From an archaeon (lineage in GTDB: Archaea; Thermoproteota; Nitrososphaeria; Nitrososphaerales; UBA183), in the NCBI GenBank assembly GCA_021786335.1, contig JAJYNM010000069.1, forward strand, positions 1 through 5,768: a DNA stretch of 5,768 bases, read 5' to 3'. Under the pieces are notes generated by a model. It saw nothing but the letters and a program-made list of their open reading frames with translations. It made no database searches and was not told the origin of the DNA. The position numbers and the translations under genes are program-made. Of this stretch, positions 1 to 5,315 are shown in pieces (positions within the stretch are counted from its first letter, which is position 1; each line of letters opens with the position of its first letter).

Positions 1-222
1 ATGGCACGGCTCCACGGGCTTGACTGGAGGCGCGTGAGGGAGGCTCTCCTGAACGTAGGCGCCCCGGTGGAGGCCTCGGCAATAGGCATCGGTGATTCGC
101 CTGTGGTCCAGTCGTTGGCCAAGGCGAGCACAATCAGGCCCGACAGGTACACGATCCTCTCTGAGAGGAGGCTCGACGAAAGGAGCGCGAAGGCGCTGGC
201 CAGGGCTACCGGCGTTATCTAG
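1..222 (+). CDS. egsA: sn-glycerol-1-phosphate dehydrogenase, C-terminal part (5' end outside window)
   Basis: This is the last 73 codons of a gene that begins upstream; the ATG at position 1 is most likely an internal Met. The visible segment follows the C-terminal helical domain of archaeal glycerol-1-phosphate dehydrogenase: a LHGLDW motif (residues 4-9), VGAPVEASAIGI (18-29), then IRPDRYTIL (45-53) and a GVI ending, all typical of the family. The cytosolic, metal-dependent enzyme reduces dihydroxyacetone phosphate to sn-glycerol-1-phosphate with NAD(P)H, giving the glycerol backbone of archaeal ether lipids. The nucleotide-binding domain and most metal ligands lie outside the window. The TAG stop shares a CTAG with the stop of the convergent FKBP gene, so there is no spacer or separate terminator. 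Bacterial AraM-type relatives exist, but the archaeal context makes the lipid enzyme far more likely. Confidence 0.85.
   Translation: MARLHGLDWRRVREALLNVGAPVEASAIGIGDSPVVQSLAKASTIRPDRYTILSERRLDERSAKALARATGVI
219..222. other. Interlocked convergent stop codons (CTAG)
   Basis: The plus-strand TAG of glycerol-1-phosphate dehydrogenase (220-222) and the minus-strand TAG of the FKBP gene (219-221) share one palindromic CTAG. There is no intergenic DNA and no T-rich terminator nearby on either strand, so each transcript must run into the other gene in antisense. Confidence 0.9.
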
Positions 223-1007
223 GCAGTCTCAGCGTTCGTGCCGGTCTTCACCGGCGCCTTTTCATCATCCGGCTGGGCCTTACCAGCCCCGGCCCCTTCG
301 CTCTTCTCCTCCTTCGGAAGGGCCTTCTCATTCTTGAATGTCTCCACGAAGGCGAGCGAAGAGATCGCTGGAACGAACTTGAACACGTCGTTGGCAATCC
401 CTCTCTTGATTATCTGGAGCCCTTCGACCAAGAACAGGTCTTGCGGGACCGTCACAGTCAGGTTGCCGCCGTTCAGCTCGAACGTTGCTCTGCTCCCCTC
501 TCCTGCCAGCCTCCTGTCGATTAGAGCCCTCACCTTGTCGTCGTCTGCTTCGACTTTCTTGAGGACTTCAAAGTCGTAGACAATCGACTTCCCAGCGAGC
601 CTGTGGTTGAAGTCAACCTGCGCCCTTCCAGACCCGATGAACCTCACAATGCCAACTCTGTTGTCAACGTCCACGCTATCGCCCACGGCTAGCTCGTGCT
701 CCCTATCCCCGAATTTCCGGAGCGGGATCATGCGGAGCTGGGTAGGATCCCTGTTGCCGAACGCCTTCTCCGGGGAGAGTTCGATCTCCTTCTTGTCCCC
801 CACTGAGAGCTTAGCCACCTCGGCGTCCAGGCCGGTGATGAGCCACCCCTCGCCCACGGCCACGAGTCTTGGCTCGTATCTCCTCGCCTCCTCGTATATC
901 TTGAGCCGCTTGGCCTCGGACTCCACAGTGGACTCGATGCCTTCGCCGGTATCCTTCACCCACGCGGTGTAGTTTGCGAATATCAGGCTGCCCTTCTCAA
1001 ACGCCAT
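219..1007 (-). CDS. FKBP-type peptidyl-prolyl cis-trans isomerase, SlyD-like long archaeal form
   Basis: A 262-residue cytosolic folding helper predicted to isomerise peptide bonds before proline and to act as a chaperone. The FKBP core is split around an insert-in-flap domain, as in SlyD. The first half has NYTAWVKDTGEGIEST (12-27) and LVAVGEGWLITGLDAEV (48-64). The charged SPEKAFGNRDPTQ segment (78-90) leads into the insert. The core resumes at DFNHRLAGKSIVYDFEV (132-148), the most recognisable SlyD/FKBP signature. About 75 further residues (151-225) look like the extra C-terminal domain of long archaeal FKBPs. The end (226-262) is a Lys/Glu/Ala/Gly-rich, probably disordered tail. The usual Phe-Asp of the active-site loop reads Ile24-Glu25, so catalytic strength is uncertain. 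The ATG is the first Met of the family pattern. A TATA box 26-32 bp upstream suggests an own, leaderless or nearly leaderless transcript; the only SD-like GGAGG is 13 nt away. Confidence 0.9.
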   Translation of the reverse strand: MAFEKGSLIFANYTAWVKDTGEGIESTVESEAKRLKIYEEARRYEPRLVAVGEGWLITGLDAEVAKLSVGDKKEIELSPEKAFGNRDPTQLRMIPLRKFGDREHELAVGDSVDVDNRVGIVRFIGSGRAQVDFNHRLAGKSIVYDFEVLKKVEADDDKVRALIDRRLAGEGSRATFELNGGNLTVTVPQDLFLVEGLQIIKRGIANDVFKFVPAISSLAFVETFKNEKALPKEEKSEGAGAGKAQPDDEKAPVKTGTNAETA

Positions 1008-1016
1008 GGATTTCGA

Positions 1017-1032
1017 CCAGCCTCCAGGTTGG
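1017..1032. repeat. Imperfect inverted repeat next to the FKBP TATA box
   Basis: CCAGCCT-CC-AGGTTGG forms a 7-bp inverted repeat with one mismatch (a G:T pair if transcribed) and a 2-base centre. It lies between the FKBP TATA box and the predicted transcription start, where a bound repressor would block initiation. It may be an operator or may be chance in GC-rich DNA. The 2-base loop makes an RNA hairpin unlikely, so protein binding is the more sensible reading. Confidence 0.25.
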
Positions 1033-1033
1033 G

Positions 1034-1039
1034 TTTAAA
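1034..1039 (-). promoter_or_regulatory. TATA box (BoxA) for the FKBP gene
   Basis: Reading the minus strand, CTTTAAACC sits just past the aminotransferase stop codon (TGA, 1045-1047) in the 37-bp gap before the FKBP gene. Its centre is about 29 bp from the FKBP ATG. Archaeal transcription starts roughly 25 bp after the TATA centre, so the mRNA would begin at or within a few bases of the start codon. This is inferred from spacing and composition only. Confidence 0.6.
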
Positions 1040-1044
1040 GAGTT

Positions 1045-2139
1045 TCAGCTCCCGAAGGCGGCAAGGGTCTCTCCTATGGCCCGCAGCGTGGTCTCTACGT
1101 AGGCCTCGTTGATCTGGCCCATGCATCCTACCCTGAACACTTTGCCCGCGAACGGGCCGAATCCGCCTGCTATCACGACCCCCTTGCGCTGGGCTAGCTC
1201 CTCCCTGAACCTCGAGTCGTCAACCCCTTGGGGGTAGTACGAAGCGACGACCGTCTTGGACCTCACGGACTTCTCCGCTACCGCCTTGAGGCCCAGTTTC
1301 GCCAGGCCGTCGTATATGCCCACAGACATGCGGTCGTGCCTTTCGACCCTCTTCTCCAGCCCCTCTTCGAGAAGTTCCTCCAAAGCCTCGTCCAGCGCGT
1401 AGTAAAGTGGGAGGGCCGGTGTGAAAGGCGTCTGCCCCTTGGCGCCATACTCCAGGTACCTGTGGAGGTCGAAGTATCTGGTCTTTGGTGGAGATCCCTT
1501 CAGGTAATCTGCCACCCTATCGCTCACCGAGAGCAGCGCCAGTCCAGGGGGGGCTGCGACGCACTTTTGGCTCCCGGTGATGCAAACGTCCACCCCCCAC
1601 CTGTCGACAGGGATGGCGTACCCCCCAAGACTGGAGATGGCGTCTATCACTGCGAAGGCCCCACTGTCCCTGGCGAGCCTTGTGGCCTCCTCGACGTAGG
1701 GGACCGCCACCCCCGTGCTGGTCTCGTTGTGCACCAAGAACATCGCCTTGACTTTCTCATGCTGCTCCATGGCAGATTTCAGCTGTTCAAGGGTCGGAAC
1801 CTTCCCGAAGTCAGACGAGACCCGAATCGCCACTCCACCGGCTAGCTCCACGGTCTCCGCGAGCCTCATGCTGAATTCGCCGAAGACAGGTACCACGGCT
1901 ACGTCCCCTGGCCGTATGAGGTTCCAGACCGCAGCCTCTACCCCCCCTGTGCCTGACGAGGAAAGTACCACCGCTTCTCCCTGCGTCTGGAAGAGGCGCT
2001 TCGTCTTGTCGAGGACCCCTTTGTAGAGCTCAGTGAACTCATTGCCTCTGTGGTTGATGACAGGGTTGAGCATCGCCCGCATGACCCTCTCTGAAACGTT
2101 GGTGGGTCCAGGAAGCATGATCAGCTTCTGTTTATCCAT
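1045..2139 (-). CDS. Class V PLP-dependent aminotransferase (alanine/serine-glyoxylate or -pyruvate type)
   Basis: A 364-residue fold-type I aminotransferase of the alanine-glyoxylate / serine-pyruvate group. It should move an amino group between a small amino acid and glyoxylate or pyruvate; the exact substrates cannot be read from sequence. Visible features: MLPGPTNV near the N-terminus (8-15), the phosphate-binding SSSGTGG (60-66), VIDAISSLGG (164-173) with Asp166 expected to contact the PLP ring nitrogen, SQK (190-192) with Lys192 as the Schiff-base lysine, and FRVGCMG (335-341), whose Arg336 should bind the substrate carboxylate. Length is normal. I chose the ATG at 2139 because GGGTGG lies 5 nt before it and homologues start close to the LPGPT motif. 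A GTG at 2148 would add three residues. Either start overlaps the end of nadM, so the two genes are probably co-transcribed and translationally coupled. The FKBP gene follows after 37 bp but has its own promoter. Confidence 0.92.
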   Translation of the reverse strand: MDKQKLIMLPGPTNVSERVMRAMLNPVINHRGNEFTELYKGVLDKTKRLFQTQGEAVVLSSSGTGGVEAAVWNLIRPGDVAVVPVFGEFSMRLAETVELAGGVAIRVSSDFGKVPTLEQLKSAMEQHEKVKAMFLVHNETSTGVAVPYVEEATRLARDSGAFAVIDAISSLGGYAIPVDRWGVDVCITGSQKCVAAPPGLALLSVSDRVADYLKGSPPKTRYFDLHRYLEYGAKGQTPFTPALPLYYALDEALEELLEEGLEKRVERHDRMSVGIYDGLAKLGLKAVAEKSVRSKTVVASYYPQGVDDSRFREELAQRKGVVIAGGFGPFAGKVFRVGCMGQINEAYVETTLRAIGETLAAFGS

Positions 2140-2668
2140 GCCTGCCACCCTTCAGGTCCTTGCGGATAAGCGCTCTCACGCGCTCCACTCCGCCGAACTT
2201 CTCAACCAGCCTGGCCACCTGGGCCGGCACCAGTGCTTTCCAGTCCTTGCGTTCAAGAATCCTGTCCCTGACGTTGGTGGCCGAGTACTTCTCCCTGTCT
2301 AGGTATGGCACCGCCTTCACCTGGATGCCTTCTTCTCTGAAGAGCAGGAACGTCAGCGCGTCGTTCGTGAATACCCTGTCGAACTTAGGGACCATGGACA
2401 CCACGGTGGACACCCACAGAGAGTGCGAATCGGCGTCCGCGATGGGTATCGCCATCCACCTTGAAGGGTCCACTCCGTTACCGTCCAGCGCCGCCTTGAT
2501 CATCGCAATCCTTTCCCCTGCCGTGAAAGGGTTGTCCCTTTCATGGCTTCTCTGGGCTGACCCTACCACCACGTAGAGGTAGTCCACCTCACGCAGGGCG
2601 TACTTCACAGCTCCAAGATGACCAAGATGGAACGGTTGGAACCGGCCGACCAGAAGACCGACCCGCAT
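2132..2668 (-). CDS. nadM: Nicotinamide-nucleotide adenylyltransferase, archaeal type
   Basis: A 178-residue nucleotidyltransferase that joins NMN and ATP to give NAD+ and pyrophosphate, the last ring-forming step of NAD synthesis and salvage. The N-terminal signature GRFQPFHLGH (8-17) carries the HxGH ATP-binding motif of the superfamily. GSAQRSHERDNPFTAGER (36-53) matches the archaeal NadM loop, where bacterial enzymes differ. SHSLWVSTV (81-89) lies in the region of the NMN site, and YSATNVRDRI (128-137) is the C-terminal motif corresponding to the family's ISGTxVR segment. Length is typical. ATG 2668 starts directly before the first beta strand, leaving no room for another start. It heads a minus-strand unit with the aminotransferase, whose start overlaps its end. 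The promoter probably uses the AT-rich box at 2700-2706. The related CoaD/TagD-like enzymes are less likely given the loop motifs. Confidence 0.93.
   Translation of the reverse strand: MRVGLLVGRFQPFHLGHLGAVKYALREVDYLYVVVGSAQRSHERDNPFTAGERIAMIKAALDGNGVDPSRWMAIPIADADSHSLWVSTVVSMVPKFDRVFTNDALTFLLFREEGIQVKAVPYLDREKYSATNVRDRILERKDWKALVPAQVARLVEKFGGVERVRALIRKDLKGGRHG
2145..2150 (-). promoter_or_regulatory. Shine-Dalgarno-like site inside the nadM end, favouring the aminotransferase ATG at 2139
   Basis: GGGTGG on the minus strand lies within the last codons of nadM, 5 nt before the ATG at 2139. The GTG at 2148 falls inside this site, which argues against that codon as the start. It is one of the few SD-like sites here and belongs to a gene internal to a transcript, where an SD is expected; genes after a TATA box seem to lack one. 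Confidence 0.5.
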
Positions 2669-2681
2669 CCGACTTCGTTCG

Positions 2682-2697
2682 GCCCGCCCCTGCGGGC
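2682..2697. repeat. Perfect inverted repeat between the TATA box and the nadM start (candidate operator)
   Basis: GCCCGC-CCCT-GCGGGC has two perfect 6-bp arms around a 4-base centre, two bases from the AT-rich box and on its nadM side. The predicted nadM transcription start (about 2677) falls just beyond it, so a protein bound here would block RNA polymerase. As RNA it could form a hairpin, but it would lie mostly outside the nadM transcript. An rtcA transcript starting near 2729 would not contain it. Confidence 0.4.
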
Positions 2698-2699
2698 TC

Positions 2700-2706
2700 T
2701 ATTTAA
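2700..2706. promoter_or_regulatory. AT-rich TATA box in the nadM / rtcA divergent region
   Basis: TATTTAA (minus strand TTAAATA) is the clearest AT-only block of the 86-bp gap between the two divergent genes. Its centre is about 35 bp from the nadM ATG, which would give a leader of about 9 nt. It is about 52 bp from the rtcA ATG, giving a leader of about 26 nt that would include the GAGG at 2745. It may serve both directions. A weaker candidate for rtcA alone is TAGCTTAA at 2721-2728. Confidence 0.55.
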
Positions 2707-2744
2707 GAAGACCAGCGCCATAGCTTAACAGGTCGTGGTCTGAC

Positions 2745-2748
2745 GAGG
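2745..2748 (+). promoter_or_regulatory. Shine-Dalgarno-like GAGG before rtcA
   Basis: GAGG lies 6 nt before the rtcA ATG, a suitable distance. There is no other in-frame ATG, GTG or TTG in the gap, and the protein begins at the family's first beta strand, so the start at 2755 is well supported. Confidence 0.45.
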
Positions 2749-2754
2749 CTCGCC

Positions 2755-3819
2755 ATGGGCTACGTCGAAGTGGACGGCTCGCAGGGCGAGGGAGGAGGGC
2801 AGATCCTCCGTTCGGCGCTGGCGTTTTCTGCGACTGGGCGTGTCCCCGTCCGCGTAGTCAATATCAGGGCAGGGAGAGAGGTCCCGGGGCTCAAGAGGCA
2901 GCACCTCTCGGCGCTGAGGGTCCTAGCTGATGTTTTCGGCGGGGAGTTAAGCGGGGCGACCGAAGGATCCCAAGAGGTCAAGTTCGCCCCAGGGTACCCG
3001 CGGCGCGAGGCCGTATCGGCCGACATGGGGACCGCTGCGAGCGTAACCTTGGTCCTCCAGGCCGTGGTCCCCGCGGTCGCGCTGAGCGGCTCGCACCTCC
3101 GGCTCCAACTGGTGGGAGGGACAGACGTCCCCTGGAGCCCGACCTTCGACTACTTCCGCGAAGTCGTGAGAGCGGGATACGGGAAACTCGGTATGCGTCT
3201 CGAGGTCGAAGCATCCAGCCGCGGCTACTACCCGCGGGGCGGTGGCGTCATCACTGCCTCCATAGAGCCCTGCGGGGGCGTCTCCGCCCTGGACATGACC
3301 TCCAGGCCCCCGGTGAAGTCTGTCCGACTCTTGAGTCGTTGTGGCAGCCTCCCGAAGGCAGTCGCCCAGCGCCAGGCTGATTCGGCGGTCGAGCTCTTGC
3401 GAAAGGCAGACATCGACGCGCAGTCCGAGGTAGTCGCCGCGGAGTCTGCCTCCCCAGGCACCTCGGTGCTGGTCGCGCGCGTGAGCAGCGAGGCTCTTCT
3501 CGGCTCAGACGCCATAGGGGCGAAAGGGAAGCCCGCAGAGGGGGTGGGTAGGGAAGCAGCGGCGGCGTTCCTTGCAGCCGAGCGGTCTGGAGGGTGCTTG
3601 GATGCGAACTTGGCGGACATGCTGCTCCCGCTCCTCTCCATGGCGAAGCGAGAGTCGCGGGTGAAGATCCCATCGATGACATCGCACCTTGAGTCGGGGC
3701 TCAGGCTGGCGGGGCTCTTTACCGGGTGCCGTTGGAAGGTAGAGCCTTCAGGTGACGGGGTCATGGTCACGGTGACCCCAGTGGGGGGATGGCGTCGCGC
3801 CGAACGGCACAATGTCTAA
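2755..3819 (+). CDS. rtcA: RNA 3'-terminal phosphate cyclase
   Basis: A 354-residue cytosolic enzyme that uses ATP to turn RNA 3'-phosphate ends into 2',3'-cyclic phosphates through an enzyme-AMP intermediate. The N-terminal DGSQGEGGGQILRSALA (7-23) is the family signature, and NIRAGREVPGLKRQHLSAL (36-54) follows as in other cyclases. GGTDVPWSPTFDY (121-133) and YYPRGGGVI (158-166) are also diagnostic. The insert domain falls around 185-275. NLADMLLPL (285-293) matches the usual HLADQLL motif, and His311 in TSHLESG is the expected adenylated histidine. Length is close to the 340-residue norm. The catalytic histidine and RGGG motif point to a true cyclase rather than the eukaryotic Rcl1 branch. 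It is the first gene of a probable rtcA - proteasome beta - hydrolase unit. The C-terminal WRRAERHNV tail is short and basic. Confidence 0.94.
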   Translation: MGYVEVDGSQGEGGGQILRSALAFSATGRVPVRVVNIRAGREVPGLKRQHLSALRVLADVFGGELSGATEGSQEVKFAPGYPRREAVSADMGTAASVTLVLQAVVPAVALSGSHLRLQLVGGTDVPWSPTFDYFREVVRAGYGKLGMRLEVEASSRGYYPRGGGVITASIEPCGGVSALDMTSRPPVKSVRLLSRCGSLPKAVAQRQADSAVELLRKADIDAQSEVVAAESASPGTSVLVARVSSEALLGSDAIGAKGKPAEGVGREAAAAFLAAERSGGCLDANLADMLLPLLSMAKRESRVKIPSMTSHLESGLRLAGLFTGCRWKVEPSGDGVMVTVTPVGGWRRAERHNV

Positions 3820-3821
3820 AA
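3815..3821 (+). promoter_or_regulatory. TATA-like box overlapping the rtcA stop codon, before the proteasome beta gene
   Basis: TCTAAAA includes the rtcA TAA stop (3817-3819). Its centre is about 35 bp from the proteasome beta ATG, which would give a leader of roughly 9 nt. No SD-like sequence precedes that ATG, so an internal promoter giving a short-leader transcript is plausible in addition to read-through from rtcA. Confidence 0.4.
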
Positions 3822-3852
3822 GGGCGGGCACAGGCGCCTCATCAGATTTCCG

Positions 3853-4452
3853 ATGTCCTACGAACAGTTCATGCCAGGGGCGACTGCCGTCGGCATCGCC
3901 TACAAGGACGGAGTCGTCATGGGCGCGGAGCGCCGGATAACCCTAGGGAACTTCGTGAGGAGCAAGTCTGGTAAGAAGGTCTTCAAGGTCACCGACAACG
4001 TCGGTGCGGTCTGCGCCGGAATGATTGCTGACATGCAGAACCTGGTGAAGGAGGTCTCCGTCTACTCTAAGCTGAAGGAGCTCGAATCAAGGAAGTCGAT
4101 GAAGCCTAACTCTGTCGCGAAGCTAATGTCGACTCTCATGTTCCAGAACAGGTACGCCCCTCTGCTGACGCAGGTCATTCTGGGGGGCATCGGCGACAAG
4201 CCGGTGGTCTTCGTCCTCGACCCGCTGGGCAGCGTGATCTCAGACCAATACGCCACCGTTGGCACTGGCGAGGAGACCGCCATCGGGGTGATCGAAGCGG
4301 GGTACGACCCCAATATGGCCCAGAAAGAGGCACGAGACCTCGCGATATCTGCCATCAAGGCGGCGGTGGCCAGGGACGCCATGAGCGGCAACGGGATTGA
4401 TATCTTGACCGTCGACAAGACGGGCATCAAGGAAGAAGGCATAGACCTGTAG
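3853..4452 (+). CDS. psmB: 20S proteasome beta subunit, apparently non-catalytic (Thr1 replaced by Ala)
   Basis: A 199-residue Ntn-hydrolase-fold protein of the inner beta rings of the archaeal proteasome. Families with active sites read GTTTVGI across the processing site; here it reads GATAVGI (9-15), so the residue at mature position 1 is Ala10, not Thr. Asp17 of the active site is Glu26. Lys33 (Lys42), Asp166 (Asp175) and Ser169 (Ser178, in RDAMSGNGIDI) are kept, so the fold and most of the pocket look intact. The N-terminal stretch before position 1 is only nine residues. An in-frame stop lies 33 bp upstream with no alternative start between, so a longer propeptide is excluded. I infer a structural beta subunit, likely paired with an active paralogue elsewhere in the genome, as in archaea with two beta genes. 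It sits 33 bp after rtcA and 12 bp before the hydrolase gene. Confidence 0.93.
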   Translation: MSYEQFMPGATAVGIAYKDGVVMGAERRITLGNFVRSKSGKKVFKVTDNVGAVCAGMIADMQNLVKEVSVYSKLKELESRKSMKPNSVAKLMSTLMFQNRYAPLLTQVILGGIGDKPVVFVLDPLGSVISDQYATVGTGEETAIGVIEAGYDPNMAQKEARDLAISAIKAAVARDAMSGNGIDILTVDKTGIKEEGIDL

Positions 4453-4464
4453 GGGCGGTTCTTC

Positions 4465-5118
4465 ATGTGGACATACGAAGGCATCAGGGTACGCTGGCTA
4501 GGGCACGACGGCTTTGTCCTGTCTGGGTCAAGGACTGTGATAATCGACCCATTCAAGGCGAAAGGGGACTACAAGGCCGACGTGCTGCTGATCACCCACG
4601 AACACTTCGACCACCTGAGCGACGAAGACATCAGAAAGTTCGTCACCCCGTCGACGACCATCGTCGCGCCCAAGATATGCGAGGAGCCCCTGAAGCCCTA
4701 CGGGCAAGAGAAGCTTTTCGTGAAGCCTGGGTCGAGCATCGAAGCGAAGGGTGTGAAGATAGAGGCTGTCCCAGCTTACAACCTCAACAAGTTCAGGGAA
4801 CCTGGCAAGGTATTCCACCCAAGGGAGGACGGCCGGGTCGGGTACATTGTCACCGTCGATGGGGTGAGGTTCTATCAGGCCGGGGACAGTGACGCCACGC
4901 CGGAGTTGAAGTCTGTGGACGTCGACGTCGCGTTCCTGCCTGTCTCTGGGACGTACGTCATGACCGCGGAAGAGGCGGCCGAGGCGGCAAAGGGGATGAA
5001 GGCAAAGGTCGTCGTCCCGATGCACTTCCAATCCATCGTGGGGACGAAGGCAGATGCCGAGAGGTTCAAGAAGCTCCTCGGCGCTTCGAAGACCGTGAAG
5101 ATACTCGAACAGGAGTAG
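4465..5118 (+). CDS. Metallo-beta-lactamase-fold hydrolase (UlaG-like group, COG2220)
   Basis: A 217-residue single-domain metallo-hydrolase with no signal peptide, so presumably cytosolic. Metal-binding motifs in order: THEHFDH (44-50), giving His45, His47, Asp49 and His50; His118 in FHPREDGRVGYIV; Asp141 in QAGDSDATPE (138-147); and His187 in VVPMHF. The VPAYNLNKF stretch (102-110) is typical of the archaeal branch of this family. The length suits the compact family members without a beta-CASP domain, so it is not an RNase J or CPSF-like nuclease. Relatives include UlaG (a lactonase), but the substrate of this branch is unknown to me. The ATG lies 12 bp after the proteasome stop, with a weak purine-rich GGGGCGG before it, so co-transcription with the proteasome gene is likely. 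Its stop is one base from the stop of the convergent 48-codon gene. Confidence 0.88.
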   Translation: MWTYEGIRVRWLGHDGFVLSGSRTVIIDPFKAKGDYKADVLLITHEHFDHLSDEDIRKFVTPSTTIVAPKICEEPLKPYGQEKLFVKPGSSIEAKGVKIEAVPAYNLNKFREPGKVFHPREDGRVGYIVTVDGVRFYQAGDSDATPELKSVDVDVAFLPVSGTYVMTAEEAAEAAKGMKAKVVVPMHFQSIVGTKADAERFKKLLGASKTVKILEQE

Positions 5119-5119
5119 G

Positions 5120-5266
5120 CTACTCGGGGACGCTCACGCAGCTCATCTTCCCGTTCTCGAGCTTCACGAAGAGGTACCTGTTGTCAGCGAAGACTAGGGT
5201 CAGCTCGTTCTCCTTCTCCTCCACAGTCAGCAGGGCCTTCCCCACTATGCCGTCGAACTTTGCCAT
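5120..5266 (-). CDS. Small protein of unknown function, 48 residues
   Basis: This reading frame starts with ATG at 5266, ends with TAG at 5120-5122 and encodes 48 residues. About 42 of its 47 codons after the ATG end in G or C, matching the neighbouring genes. The product starts MAKFDGIVGKALLTVEEKE and continues with alternating hydrophobic and charged residues (ELTLVFADNRYLFVKLENG, 21-39), suggesting four short beta strands in a small sheet. There is one cysteine (Cys43) and no membrane segment or signal peptide. I do not recognise the family; a DUF7448-like small beta protein is a weak guess. The frame stays open upstream to 5389 but with no ATG, GTG or TTG before 5266. No SD is visible; an AAATAC box about 30 bp upstream would suit a leaderless transcript. 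It fills the gap between the hydrolase and the RHH gene. Confidence 0.6.
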   Translation of the reverse strand: MAKFDGIVGKALLTVEEKENELTLVFADNRYLFVKLENGKMSCVSVPE

Positions 5267-5293
5267 TGATGGGTCGGGAGGCTCAGCGGGTTC

Positions 5294-5299
5294 GTATTT
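5294..5299 (-). promoter_or_regulatory. TATA-like box before the 48-codon gene
   Basis: The minus strand reads GAAATACGAA here, in the 49-bp gap after the RHH gene stop (5316-5318). The AAATAC core is centred about 30 bp before the ATG at 5266. That spacing would give a leaderless mRNA, the arrangement suggested for other genes in this window. The match to the archaeal TATA consensus is moderate. Confidence 0.3.
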
Positions 5300-5315
5300 C
5301 TGTGTTGCCGGACCG

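Noticed and set aside
1228..1845. 205-residue plus-strand reading frame
   Set aside because: It lies wholly antisense to the aminotransferase, which has all family motifs; the frame is open because G/C-ending codons leave few stops on the other strand.
3228..3812. 194-residue minus-strand reading frame
   Set aside because: Antisense to rtcA, with low-complexity Arg/Ser/Ala-rich product and no recognisable motif.
3789..3974. Short plus-strand frame across the rtcA end and proteasome start
   Set aside because: Overlaps both real genes in another frame, and its product is Arg/Gln-rich without fold signs.
4528..5031. 167-residue minus-strand reading frame
   Set aside because: Antisense to the hydrolase with its metal motifs intact; the Arg/His/Asp-rich product is typical of a shadow frame.
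4465..5118. Hydrolase as an RNase J / CPSF-type nuclease acting with rtcA
   Set aside because: It is only 217 residues and lacks a beta-CASP domain; the VPAYN and FHPR motifs place it in the small UlaG-like group.
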